Below are positions 1 through 6,496 of a DNA stretch of 7,859 nucleotides, piece after piece. Below the pieces are notes generated by a model. The model was not told the DNA's origin, ran no database searches, and saw only the letters and a list, made by a program, of their open reading frames with translations. Each line of letters opens with the position of its first letter. Within the stretch, counting starts at the first letter, position 1. The DNA is from Verrucomicrobia bacterium UBA1211. Lineage in GTDB: Bacteria > Verrucomicrobiota > Kiritimatiellia > RFP12 > UBA1067. The stretch lies in contig DBXN01000072.1 in NCBI GenBank assembly GCA_002309585.1, positions 1 to 7,859 of the forward strand, read 5' to 3'. Position numbers and translations under genes: made by a program.

Positions 1-2838
1 GTAATATGCGTCGTAGGTCTGCCAGACCATGCTGGGCCAGGCCGACTGGCTCATCCACATCAGGATTCCGTTCCGCTTCCCGGTGTAGAGCGGCTCGAAG
101 AGCGCCTTGTGGTTCTCGTAGTTCACCCATTGGGCGATCTTCGCGAAGGAGGCCAGATCCTTGGGCGCGGCGTAGTGGTTCATGTAGGCGAGGAAGCCCC
201 CGCAACTCTGCGCGCCGTTCTTCGTGAAGTCGTGCATCCCCCACACGTCATCGATCGGCCAGGCGTGCGCGGGCGTCAGCATCGCGATCAGACTCTCATA
301 GGCGGGAACATTGGGCATGCCGCGCTCGCTGTGGAGCGTCTCCGGGGTGTTGCCGAAATACCACTTCGGATCGCGCACGCCGTACGGGCCGAACCCGCTC
401 ACCGTTCCGGAGGCCGAGTGCGGGATATAGTGCCGTGTTCCATCGAGCGTCGCCACCAGCTTCGGCAACTCCTCCATCAGCCCTTTCGGGGGATCGCCCT
501 CATTCCGTCCGCAATAGAGGGCGAGCGCGGCATGATGGCGATTCCTCAGAATCTTATCCCGCGCGTTGGCGAGGAACATCTTCTGATCGTTGGGATCGGG
601 CCCGTCGGCGGGGTTCGCCAGCCAGAAGTCATCCCAGATCAGCACGCCGTATTGGTCGCAGGCGTCATAGAACGCCTCATGGTTGGTCATCCCGACCCAG
701 TTGCGGATCATGGTGAGATTCGCCTCCGCGTGGAGCCGGACCTTCTTCATGTAATCCTCCGGTGTCGCCGTCAGATTCGCGTCATCCATTCCCCAGTTTC
801 CGCCCCGGCAGACGATCCGCGTTCCGTTGCAGTAGATCGTCATCGGTTTTTCGGTGTCGTATGTGAATTTCCGCACACCGAACCGGAACGTCCGGGTGTC
901 GGTGGGTTTCGAACCGCCGGCAAATGCCTTCAGTTCCGCCGTATAGAGCGGTTGCGCGCCGTAGGTGTTCGGCCACCACAGCTTGGGATGCTTCAGCGTG
1001 TAGACCGGAAGCGTCACCTCGCGGGTCTCACCCGGCTTCAGGGTAACCGCCGCATACCCCATCTCCAGCCCGCCCGGCAGGAGGGTGCCTTGGAGCGTAC
1101 CCTGCACGATCTGCTTGCCGGCGTTGGTGAGTTTCGCCCGGATCGTGACCGACGCTTTCGAGAAGTCACGCGTCTTCACATCCAAATCGGTGACCGCCCA
1201 AGCGTCCGAGATGGTCACGTCATCGGTGTAGGCGATAATGACGTCGCCGTAAATTCCGACATTCCGTCCCCGGATCGTCGGCACCCAGTCCCATCCGATA
1301 CTGGCGTGGATGGTCGGATTATCCGCGCCGAGCACGCCGCCGTTCCCGCCGGGGTTGTCCTGATTCTGCACCGTCACGGCGCCGGGGGTGTCATTTCCCC
1401 GGATATGGACGGCGAGGATGTTTTCCGCATCGAAATCCGCGAGCGCGGTGATGTCGAACCGTCCGCGTTGGAACGCGCCTTCGATGGTTCCGAGCGCCTG
1501 TCCGTTCAAGTAGATGTCTGCCTTCCAGTTGATCGCGGCGAAATTCAGCCACACCCGCCGTCCCCGCTGTTCAGGGGAGAGACGGAAACGGTTGCGGTAC
1601 CAGTAATCGGTGGTGAAGTAGCTGTCCGAGATCATCAGCTGGCGATCCGCGACGTTCATGTCCGGAATGGCCCCGGCACGGAACCATGAGGTCAACGCCG
1701 TTCCCGGAACGACCGCCGGAAGCCAGGCGGAGTCGTCATAGGGGGAGGAGAGCCATTCGCCCGTGGCCTGCACCTCCGCCGCGCGGCTGATTCGCCAATT
1801 CCCGCCGGTCAACCGCTGGGTGCCGTCCGCTTCCGGCGGCGGCATCGGATCGAGCGCATAGGTGAGGTCGTTCTCGCCGTAGACCTCCAGCTCGCTCAGC
1901 CGGAACTGGGGCGCGGCGGTCTTGCGGCAGAGCAGCCGGACATAGCGGGCGGTCACAGGGCGGAAATGCCAGGTATCGTGTCCGCCGTTCCCGTTCGTCT
2001 CGCGGACCACCCGATTCCAGGTTTTCGCGTCCGTCGAGAGTTCCACATCATAGGCCGAAGCGAACCCGGCGTCCTTCCAGATCAGATGAAGCTGGCGAAC
2101 CGTGCTTGGCGCGCCGAGATCCACCATGACCCACTCGTCCGCCGCGCCCCGGCTGCACCATTCACTGCTGAAGATCTCATCGCGGGTCTTCGGCCGGACC
2201 AGCGTTGTCCCGGTTTCGTCCAGCAGGTCGAACTCCGCCAGCTGCACCCTCGGCTTCGTGTGTCCCTCCGAACCGTCATCCCCGCTGTTTTCCGTCACAT
2301 TCAGCCGATAGTAGCGGTAGGCCTTTTCCGCCGCGGCGGCCGGAACGTTGAAGGTCCGCACCTGAAACCGGTTCGGGAATCGCTGATCCTTCTGGCGGTC
2401 CAGATCGGTAAAGCTCTTGCCGTCCATCGATCCCTGCAGCGTCCAGCTCTTCGGATCCCGCGCCGGCGCATCGTTCGCAGAGGTGATCACATACTTTTTC
2501 ACGGGCCGCATCTTCGCGTCCGGCAACTGGACCTGCAGCCATGAGGTGGCGTGAAAGACGAGCCATTTGCTGCCGGCCTTCCCGTCGAATGCCTTGGCGC
2601 AATCCTCCCCGGTGGGGCTCTCCGAATCATATTGCGAAAGAAAAACGGCTGACCCGGTGTCGTGCAGCGTGACGATGCCGTCTGTGATCAGATGGCCCGT
2701 CCGGTTGAAATCCGCCGCGCTCGATTGCAGCACCGACCGACGGTAGGCGAGATTGCGCGAGACGGGCGATACCCCCGCCGCAGCAGCCAACACCCCCGAC
2801 AAGACCCATCCCATCCCGATTTCAATCGCTCTTTTCAT
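1..2838 (-). CDS. Secreted GH2-family glycoside hydrolase with discoidin domains (3' end cut by window edge)
   Basis: My translation of the minus strand from the ATG at 2838 stays open for 946 codons to base 1, so the C-terminus lies outside. Residues 1-22 look like a signal peptide (MKR, then a hydrophobic Ala-rich core, no lipobox Cys). Residues about 29-206 are discoidin-like, opening with NLAYRRSVLQSSA. Residues about 223-317 form a second F5/8 type C-like module ending in LSELEVYGE. A GH2 sugar-binding domain (about 340-520) and Ig-like domain (about 555-660) precede the TIM barrel. In the barrel, CGRNEGDPP places the likely acid/base at Glu780, and HSERGM places the likely nucleophile at Glu838. 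The last visible part (GILMWMSQSAWPSMVW, then DAYY) matches the barrel end of the exo-beta-mannosidase / exo-beta-glucosaminidase / endo-beta-mannosidase branch of GH2. A retaining exo- or endo-acting beta-glycosidase in periplasm or outside the cell is expected; the substrate cannot be told from sequence alone. The start is supported by AAAGGA 5 nt upstream. Confidence 0.93.
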   Translation of the reverse strand, partial: MKRAIEIGMGWVLSGVLAAAAGVSPVSRNLAYRRSVLQSSAADFNRTGHLITDGIVTLHDTGSAVFLSQYDSESPTGEDCAKAFDGKAGSKWLVFHATSWLQVQLPDAKMRPVKKYVITSANDAPARDPKSWTLQGSMDGKSFTDLDRQKDQRFPNRFQVRTFNVPAAAAEKAYRYYRLNVTENSGDDGSEGHTKPRVQLAEFDLLDETGTTLVRPKTRDEIFSSEWCSRGAADEWVMVDLGAPSTVRQLHLIWKDAGFASAYDVELSTDAKTWNRVVRETNGNGGHDTWHFRPVTARYVRLLCRKTAAPQFRLSELEVYGENDLTYALDPMPPPEADGTQRLTGGNWRISRAAEVQATGEWLSSPYDDSAWLPAVVPGTALTSWFRAGAIPDMNVADRQLMISDSYFTTDYWYRNRFRLSPEQRGRRVWLNFAAINWKADIYLNGQALGTIEGAFQRGRFDITALADFDAENILAVHIRGNDTPGAVTVQNQDNPGGNGGVLGADNPTIHASIGWDWVPTIRGRNVGIYGDVIIAYTDDVTISDAWAVTDLDVKTRDFSKASVTIRAKLTNAGKQIVQGTLQGTLLPGGLEMGYAAVTLKPGETREVTLPVYTLKHPKLWWPNTYGAQPLYTAELKAFAGGSKPTDTRTFRFGVRKFTYDTEKPMTIYCNGTRIVCRGGNWGMDDANLTATPEDYMKKVRLHAEANLTMIRNWVGMTNHEAFYDACDQYGVLIWDDFWLANPADGPDPNDQKMFLANARDKILRNRHHAALALYCGRNEGDPPKGLMEELPKLVATLDGTRHYIPHSASGTVSGFGPYGVRDPKWYFGNTPETLHSERGMPNVPAYESLIAMLTPAHAWPIDDVWGMHDFTKNGAQSCGGFLAYMNHYAAPKDLASFAKIAQWVNYENHKALFEPLYTGKRNGILMWMSQSAWPSMVWQTYDAYY

Positions 2839-2843
2839 CTTTT

Positions 2844-2849
2844 TCCTTT
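2844..2849 (-). promoter_or_regulatory. Ribosome binding site of the GH2 gene
   Basis: The minus strand reads AAAGGA followed by AAAAG and then the ATG at 2838, a spacing of 5 nt. It fixes the start and gives a signal peptide directly after the initiator. Confidence 0.7.
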
Positions 2850-2881
2850 CTCAGCTGAAAATCTCTCCCCGAAAACAAGAC

Positions 2882-2911
2882 GATTATGCCATAATCCCGT
2901 TCCCGTCCGAA
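2882..2911 (-). promoter_or_regulatory. Candidate promoter and operator-like palindrome upstream of the GH2 gene
   Basis: Bases 2882-2896 form a perfect dyad, GATTATG / one central base / CATAATC on the plus strand, ending 43 bases before the ATG at 2838. On the minus strand it contains CATAAT (2888-2883), a plausible -10 hexamer. Seventeen bases upstream lies TTCGGA (2911-2906), only a weak match to TTGACA. A start site near 2876 would give a leader of about 38 nt. A dyad over a -10 box in front of a glycosidase gene is the arrangement expected for a repressor-controlled promoter. This is inference, since A+T-rich palindromes also arise by chance and the -35 is poor. Confidence 0.35.
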
Positions 2912-2938
2912 AGCCAAAACTGTAGGGGCGCGGCTGAC

Positions 2939-2985
2939 CCGGTTCCGAGGCGACCCCGTGCGATTTGAAGCCCCCGACGAACCGG
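2939..2985. repeat. Inverted repeat with 7-bp arms in the intergenic region
   Basis: CCGGTTC at 2939-2945 is exactly complementary in reverse to GAACCGG at 2979-2985, with 33 bases between the arms. It lies between the stop of the glycosidase-like gene (3101) and the candidate GH2 promoter. No T-run follows it on either strand, so it is not a typical intrinsic terminator. It may be a stem-loop at the 3' end of the upstream transcript, a protein-binding site or chance. The rest of the 262-base gap (2839-3100) holds a 4-bp hairpin at 3050-3061 and no convincing gene. Confidence 0.3.
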
Positions 2986-3100
2986 ATCTTCATTGCACCC
3001 ACCCATCGTCACATCGGCGTGGAGCGTGTTGTAGGTAGATGCCAGAGACCCGCTTTCGGGGAATCGCCGATAAAGAAATCCAAGCAGCCGAAGCGATCCG

Positions 3101-4411
3101 TTACTTTTCCCACACGACCAACACCGCATGGTTCGATTTGACGGCAAACGAATAACGGTCGGCCTTATCAGTCCGGGTCAGCGGCACGGGGCCGTCCGCG
3201 TCGAACGCCGAAACCGTTCCGAATGTCTCGAACGAGACCGTGCGCGATTTCGGGGCATCGTCCCAGGCGTCCTCCGCCGCGACCACGTAGAGGGCTTTGC
3301 GCGGGGATGTTCCGCTGCGGTCTGTCATGATGCCGACGACGAGCGCATCGCCGTCCTCGGCCTTGAGCTGGCGGAAGAAACCGCCATCGAGCGCGGGGAC
3401 GCTGACCGAGTCGGAATGCGCGAGCCAGTCGGGATGCGACTCGAAGCCGACCAGCCGCGTATCGACCGTCCGGAAGGCCATGAAGCGGGGGGCGATGGCT
3501 TTGATCTCGGCGTTCACCTTCTTCAACCGGTCATACTGGACGGTCTTGACGCCGTTCGTGTCCAGCACGTTCATCTCCCACCATCCCTTGGTCCAGCAGG
3601 CCCAGACCAACGTCTCCGCGCCGAAGGCCATCGCCAGATTCGCTTGGTAGCGCAGTTTCTGCTCGGTGATCACCACCTCACGCTTATGGGTGTTGACCTG
3701 TGGCACGAACCAGAAGCGGCGACCCGTTTTGCGGCAGGCGTCCGAGACGATCTTGAAATTGCGGAGCAGGCACGCCATGCCTTCCGCACGGGGGAAGGAG
3801 TAGAGATAGTTGTCGTAAGAGAGGTAGTCGAGCGGAACGTTCGCCATGTATGACGCGACGTACGCATAGTAATTGGAGGCGCCGATGTAGCCGAAGTCGG
3901 CCTCAACCGGCGGATAGCACGGATGGAGATTGACGTGCGGGAGCTGGCGCGGCAGGGAGCGCGCGATCTTCGCAATCAAGGTGTGGTAATAGGGGAAGTC
4001 AAGCGCCGACGGTTCATCGCCGATCGAGACCATCGAGACGGCGGGATGGGTGTCCGTGCCCGCCGCTTTCATCGCGGCCACGCCCTTATCGATCACTTCC
4101 GCGGAGATGATCTCCGCCATCTTTCCGTTGGTTTTCTTGTGGCCGCCCCACCAGCCCGGAAACACGCCTTCGACCATCGCCTTCAGCCCGTATTTTGCGA
4201 AGAGGTCGAGGGTCTTGACGTCATCGTAATTGATCCCCAGAACGAAATCGACATGGCAGTCGCGGATATCTTTGATGTGCTGTTCGGTGCGGGCATTGGG
4301 GTTGAGGCAGTAGACACCGATCTGAAACTCGTCCGCCTTCGCCGCCGCGCCAAGCAGAATGGCGACCGCAAGGAGTTTGCCGATTCGCGGCATGCTCTTT
4401 TTCCCCATCAT
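3101..4411 (-). CDS. Secreted glycoside-hydrolase-like TIM-barrel protein of unassigned family
   Basis: The 436-residue product starts at the ATG at 4411, which overlaps the stop of the ABC gene (ATGA) and has AGGGGG 7 nt upstream. The frame is open to 4534, but that extension lacks signal-peptide character and overlaps the ABC gene. Residues 8-26 form a signal peptide (LLAVAILLGAAAKA), with likely cleavage after AKA at Ala26. The body resembles (beta/alpha)8 glycosidases. SMVSIGDEPS puts a candidate acid/base Glu at 133 (a DEP motif at the end of a strand), LDYLSYDNYLY (Asp200) fits a later strand, and LVWACW (268-273) fits the last strand. Residues about 330-436 look like the small C-terminal beta-sandwich common after such barrels. 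At the strand where the nucleophile Glu usually sits I see FWFVPQVNTH with Gln238, so the second catalytic residue is unclear. It probably acts on a carbohydrate in the periplasm or outside; enzyme family and substrate are unknown. It could also be a non-catalytic sugar-binding relative. Confidence 0.85.
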   Translation of the reverse strand: MMGKKSMPRIGKLLAVAILLGAAAKADEFQIGVYCLNPNARTEQHIKDIRDCHVDFVLGINYDDVKTLDLFAKYGLKAMVEGVFPGWWGGHKKTNGKMAEIISAEVIDKGVAAMKAAGTDTHPAVSMVSIGDEPSALDFPYYHTLIAKIARSLPRQLPHVNLHPCYPPVEADFGYIGASNYYAYVASYMANVPLDYLSYDNYLYSFPRAEGMACLLRNFKIVSDACRKTGRRFWFVPQVNTHKREVVITEQKLRYQANLAMAFGAETLVWACWTKGWWEMNVLDTNGVKTVQYDRLKKVNAEIKAIAPRFMAFRTVDTRLVGFESHPDWLAHSDSVSVPALDGGFFRQLKAEDGDALVVGIMTDRSGTSPRKALYVVAAEDAWDDAPKSRTVSFETFGTVSAFDADGPVPLTRTDKADRYSFAVKSNHAVLVVWEK

Positions 4412-5127
4412 GACTGTTCCCCCTGACCGTCCAATTCCCGCATAATAACCTGATATTGCGCTTCCCGTTCCGGTTCGGTCATCCGCGTGGCGTAAACGAG
4501 CCGTCCCTGGCGCAACACAAGGAAACGGGTGCACCAGCCGATCATCTCATGGATCTCATGCCCGGCCAGGATGATCGCGGAGCGTACCGACGCGGCGGAG
4601 AGGATTTCGCCCGTCCGCGTCCGGGATGCCGCATCCAGCCCTGCGAGCGGATCGTCCAGCAGGATCAGCTTCGGGCGGCGCAGCATCGCGTCCGCCAACC
4701 CAACCCGTTTCTGGTATCCCTTGGAGAGCGAGGCGATCTCCCGGGAGGCGACCTCCGCCAGGCCGCAGGTCGCGAGCGCATCGGTGACCCGCCTCCGGAT
4801 CCGGGGGGCGCGTTCGCCTTTCAGTTTTGCGCGGTAGACGAGGTAATCCGTCACGGACATCTCCGGATAAAGCGGGCAGGACTCCGGAAGATAACCCAGC
4901 GAACGGCGGTATTTGATCGGCAACTCAAAGGGATTGGTATCCGAGAGCGTGATCGACCCCGAATCGGGCAGCAGCAGCGTCGCGAGGATCTTTAGCAAGG
5001 TTGTCTTCCCCGCACCATTCGGTCCCACCAGCCCTACGATCTCGCCCGGCGCGACATCAAACGAGACATCGCTCAAGACCCTGTGCGGGCCGTATGAAAA
5101 CCTCAGATTCCGGACATCTAACAGCAT
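4408..5127 (-). CDS. ABC transporter ATP-binding protein (GldA/CcmA-like), catalytic Glu replaced by Asp
   Basis: This is a complete 239-residue nucleotide-binding domain of usual length. Walker A is GPNGAGKTT (35-43). The Q-loop region reads GYLPESCPLYPEM (78-90), with Glu in place of Gln as in GldA-like ATPases. The signature is LSKGYQKRV (134-142), a known variant of LSGGQ. Walker B is LILLDDPLAGLD (154-165), where position 159 is Asp instead of the catalytic Glu. The switch His is present (AGHEIHE, His190). It should energise a membrane exporter from the cytoplasmic face, but no permease with membrane segments is encoded nearby in this window, so the partner and cargo are unknown. The ATG lies 10 nt after the mutase stop with only a weak ribosome binding site, which suggests reinitiation, and its own stop overlaps the next gene. 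Asp instead of Glu may slow ATP hydrolysis; this is an inference from the family. Confidence 0.95.
   Translation of the reverse strand: MLLDVRNLRFSYGPHRVLSDVSFDVAPGEIVGLVGPNGAGKTTLLKILATLLLPDSGSITLSDTNPFELPIKYRRSLGYLPESCPLYPEMSVTDYLVYRAKLKGERAPRIRRRVTDALATCGLAEVASREIASLSKGYQKRVGLADAMLRRPKLILLDDPLAGLDAASRTRTGEILSAASVRSAIILAGHEIHEMIGWCTRFLVLRQGRLVYATRMTEPEREAQYQVIMRELDGQGEQS
4419..4424 (-). promoter_or_regulatory. Ribosome binding site inside the ABC gene for the glycosidase-like gene
   Basis: The minus strand reads AGGGGG, then 7 nt, then the ATG at 4411. It lies in the last codons of the ABC ATPase gene and supports the ATGA-overlap start, implying translational coupling. Confidence 0.7.
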
Positions 5128-5137
5128 GGCGTACCCA

Positions 5138-6484
5138 TTATTCCGTAAAGGGACGGAGCGTCGCCTTCAACACATCAAGACGCGCGGCGAGCAGCGTTTC
5201 CGATGTCGCCTCGGCGATCATCCGCAGATAGGGTTCCGTGTTGGACGGACGGATATTCACCCAGCCGTCCTCCAGTTCCACGCGCACGCCATCGAATGTC
5301 GCGCATCCGGTCTGTTTCCCGAACGTCTCAATCGCCCGCAGTGCGGCTGCGATGGCGGCCTCTTTGTCGGCGATCCTGAAATTCAACTCTCCGGAATTGG
5401 CGTAGGTCCGGATCGGCGCCATCAGTTGGCTGAAAGTCATGCCCTGCGCCTTTGCCTCGCGGATGGCCGAGAGGACGACCATCGCCGCCAGTCCCGCCGA
5501 GTCACAGCAGTAGAAATCACGGAAGTAGTAGTGGCCCGCCAGCTCTCCGCCGCAGACCGCCTCTTCCTTCCGGAGCAGGATTTTCGCGTAGGCGTGGCCG
5601 ACCTTCCCCATTACTGTCCGGGCGCCGTCCGCATGAAGCGCCTCGATTGCGCCGCGGGAGGTGCGGATGTCATGGATGACAGTCGCGCCCGGTTCTCGCC
5701 GGAGGAAGTAGCGCGCGATGATCGGGAGGATGCAATCGGGCGGGACAAACTCGCCACGTTCGTCCACGAACATCACCCGGTCCGCATCGCCATCGAAAAT
5801 CACGCCGGCGTCAAGTCCCTGTTCCCGTACCGTCTGGCTCGCCTGTTTCTGGCTCTCTGGGTCCAGCGGGTTAGGGGAGTGGTGCGGGAAGTGCCCATCC
5901 GGCGTGTCGTTCAAATAAACGCCGGACTCTCCGAAAAGGTCATGCACCATCAGCGACGCCATGCCATCCGAACAGTCAACCGCGAACCGCAGTCCCGAAA
6001 AATCAAAATCCCATTTGCTCAACCACCGGATGAAGTCGTCCCGGTACGACACCTCCCGGCAGGTGCCCGGAACGGGGGCCTTGGGGGGGAGTTTTCCGGC
6101 TTGAATCTGGCGTTCGATCTCGGCCAGCCCGGTGTCATATCCGACCGGCAGCGCACCCGCCGAAGAGACTTTCATGCCGTTGTGGTTCGGCGGATTGTGG
6201 GACGCCGTGATCTGGACGGAAGCGTCATACGCCTCTTTCGCCGTCATGAAATAGACCATCGGTGTGGTCGCCAATCCCATGTCTTCCACCTGCGCGCCGG
6301 AATCGGTCAGCCCCCGTTTCAGCGCGTCGCGCACCGCCTCGGATGAAAGCCGGCAATCCCGCCCGATGAGAATCCGGTGCGCCTTCACCACCACCGGTAG
6401 CCAGCGGCCGACCCGGTAAACGGTATCCAGATCGAAATCGACCCCGAACTCACCCCGCATATCATACGCTTTGAAGAAGGACAT
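5138..6484 (-). CDS. manB: Phosphomannomutase/phosphoglucomutase (alpha-D-phosphohexomutase family)
   Basis: The 448-residue enzyme interconverts 6-phospho and 1-phospho sugars (mannose and/or glucose) in the cytoplasm, feeding GDP-mannose or nucleotide-glucose synthesis for envelope glycans. All four family landmarks are present. The phosphoserine loop is TASHNP (Ser95). The metal-binding loop is DGDADR (Asp231, 233, 235). The sugar-specificity loop is GGELAGH (312-318). The phosphate-binding loop is RPSNTEP (412-418). The segment GHYYFRDF is close to CpsG/ManB-type enzymes, which is why I prefer phosphomannomutase, although dual PMM/PGM or phosphoglucosamine activity cannot be excluded. Ala316 replaces the Ser of the common SGH version of the loop. 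I chose the ATG at 6484 rather than the in-frame ATG at 6523: it has GAGGG 7 nt upstream, begins with the family-typical MSFFKAYDMRG, and avoids overlapping rseP. It lies 10 nt after the rseP stop. Confidence 0.95.
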   Translation of the reverse strand: MSFFKAYDMRGEFGVDFDLDTVYRVGRWLPVVVKAHRILIGRDCRLSSEAVRDALKRGLTDSGAQVEDMGLATTPMVYFMTAKEAYDASVQITASHNPPNHNGMKVSSAGALPVGYDTGLAEIERQIQAGKLPPKAPVPGTCREVSYRDDFIRWLSKWDFDFSGLRFAVDCSDGMASLMVHDLFGESGVYLNDTPDGHFPHHSPNPLDPESQKQASQTVREQGLDAGVIFDGDADRVMFVDERGEFVPPDCILPIIARYFLRREPGATVIHDIRTSRGAIEALHADGARTVMGKVGHAYAKILLRKEEAVCGGELAGHYYFRDFYCCDSAGLAAMVVLSAIREAKAQGMTFSQLMAPIRTYANSGELNFRIADKEAAIAAALRAIETFGKQTGCATFDGVRVELEDGWVNIRPSNTEPYLRMIAEATSETLLAARLDVLKATLRPFTE

Positions 6485-6491
6485 GGGTATA

Positions 6492-6496
6492 CCCTC
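6492..6496 (-). promoter_or_regulatory. Ribosome binding site deciding the mutase start
   Basis: GAGGG overlaps the rseP stop codon (TGAGGG on the minus strand) and is followed by 7 nt and the ATG at 6484. It selects this ATG over the one 39 bases upstream. Confidence 0.65.

Noticed and set aside
109..1689. Plus-strand open frame of 526 codons
   Set aside because: It lies entirely antisense to the GH2 coding frame, has no recognisable domain, and is rich in Arg, Val and His as expected for the reverse complement of a G+C-rich gene. The minus-strand reading carries clear GH2 motifs.
2276..2602. Minus-strand 108-codon open frame
   Set aside because: It is a different reading frame within the discoidin part of the GH2 gene; the long frame through it is continuous and has recognisable domains.
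3050..3061. Small hairpin CCCG-CTTT-CGGG as a terminator after the operon
   Set aside because: The stem is only 4 bp and no T-run follows on the minus strand, so it does not qualify as an intrinsic terminator.
2884..3147. Minus-strand 87-codon open frame spanning the intergenic gap
   Set aside because: It begins inside the 3' end of the glycosidase-like gene, has no convincing ribosome binding site or domain, and ends within the candidate promoter.
3128..3853. Plus-strand open frame of 241 codons
   Set aside because: It is antisense to the glycosidase-like gene and shows only shadow composition with no domain or ribosome binding site.
4412..4534. N-terminal extension of the glycosidase-like protein to the ATG at 4534
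   Set aside because: It would overlap the ABC gene by over 120 bases and bury the signal peptide, whereas the ATG at 4411 has a good ribosome binding site and an immediate signal peptide.
4913..6346. Plus-strand open frame of 477 codons
   Set aside because: It is antisense to the mutase and ABC genes, which carry all their family motifs. The Arg/His-rich product shows no domain.
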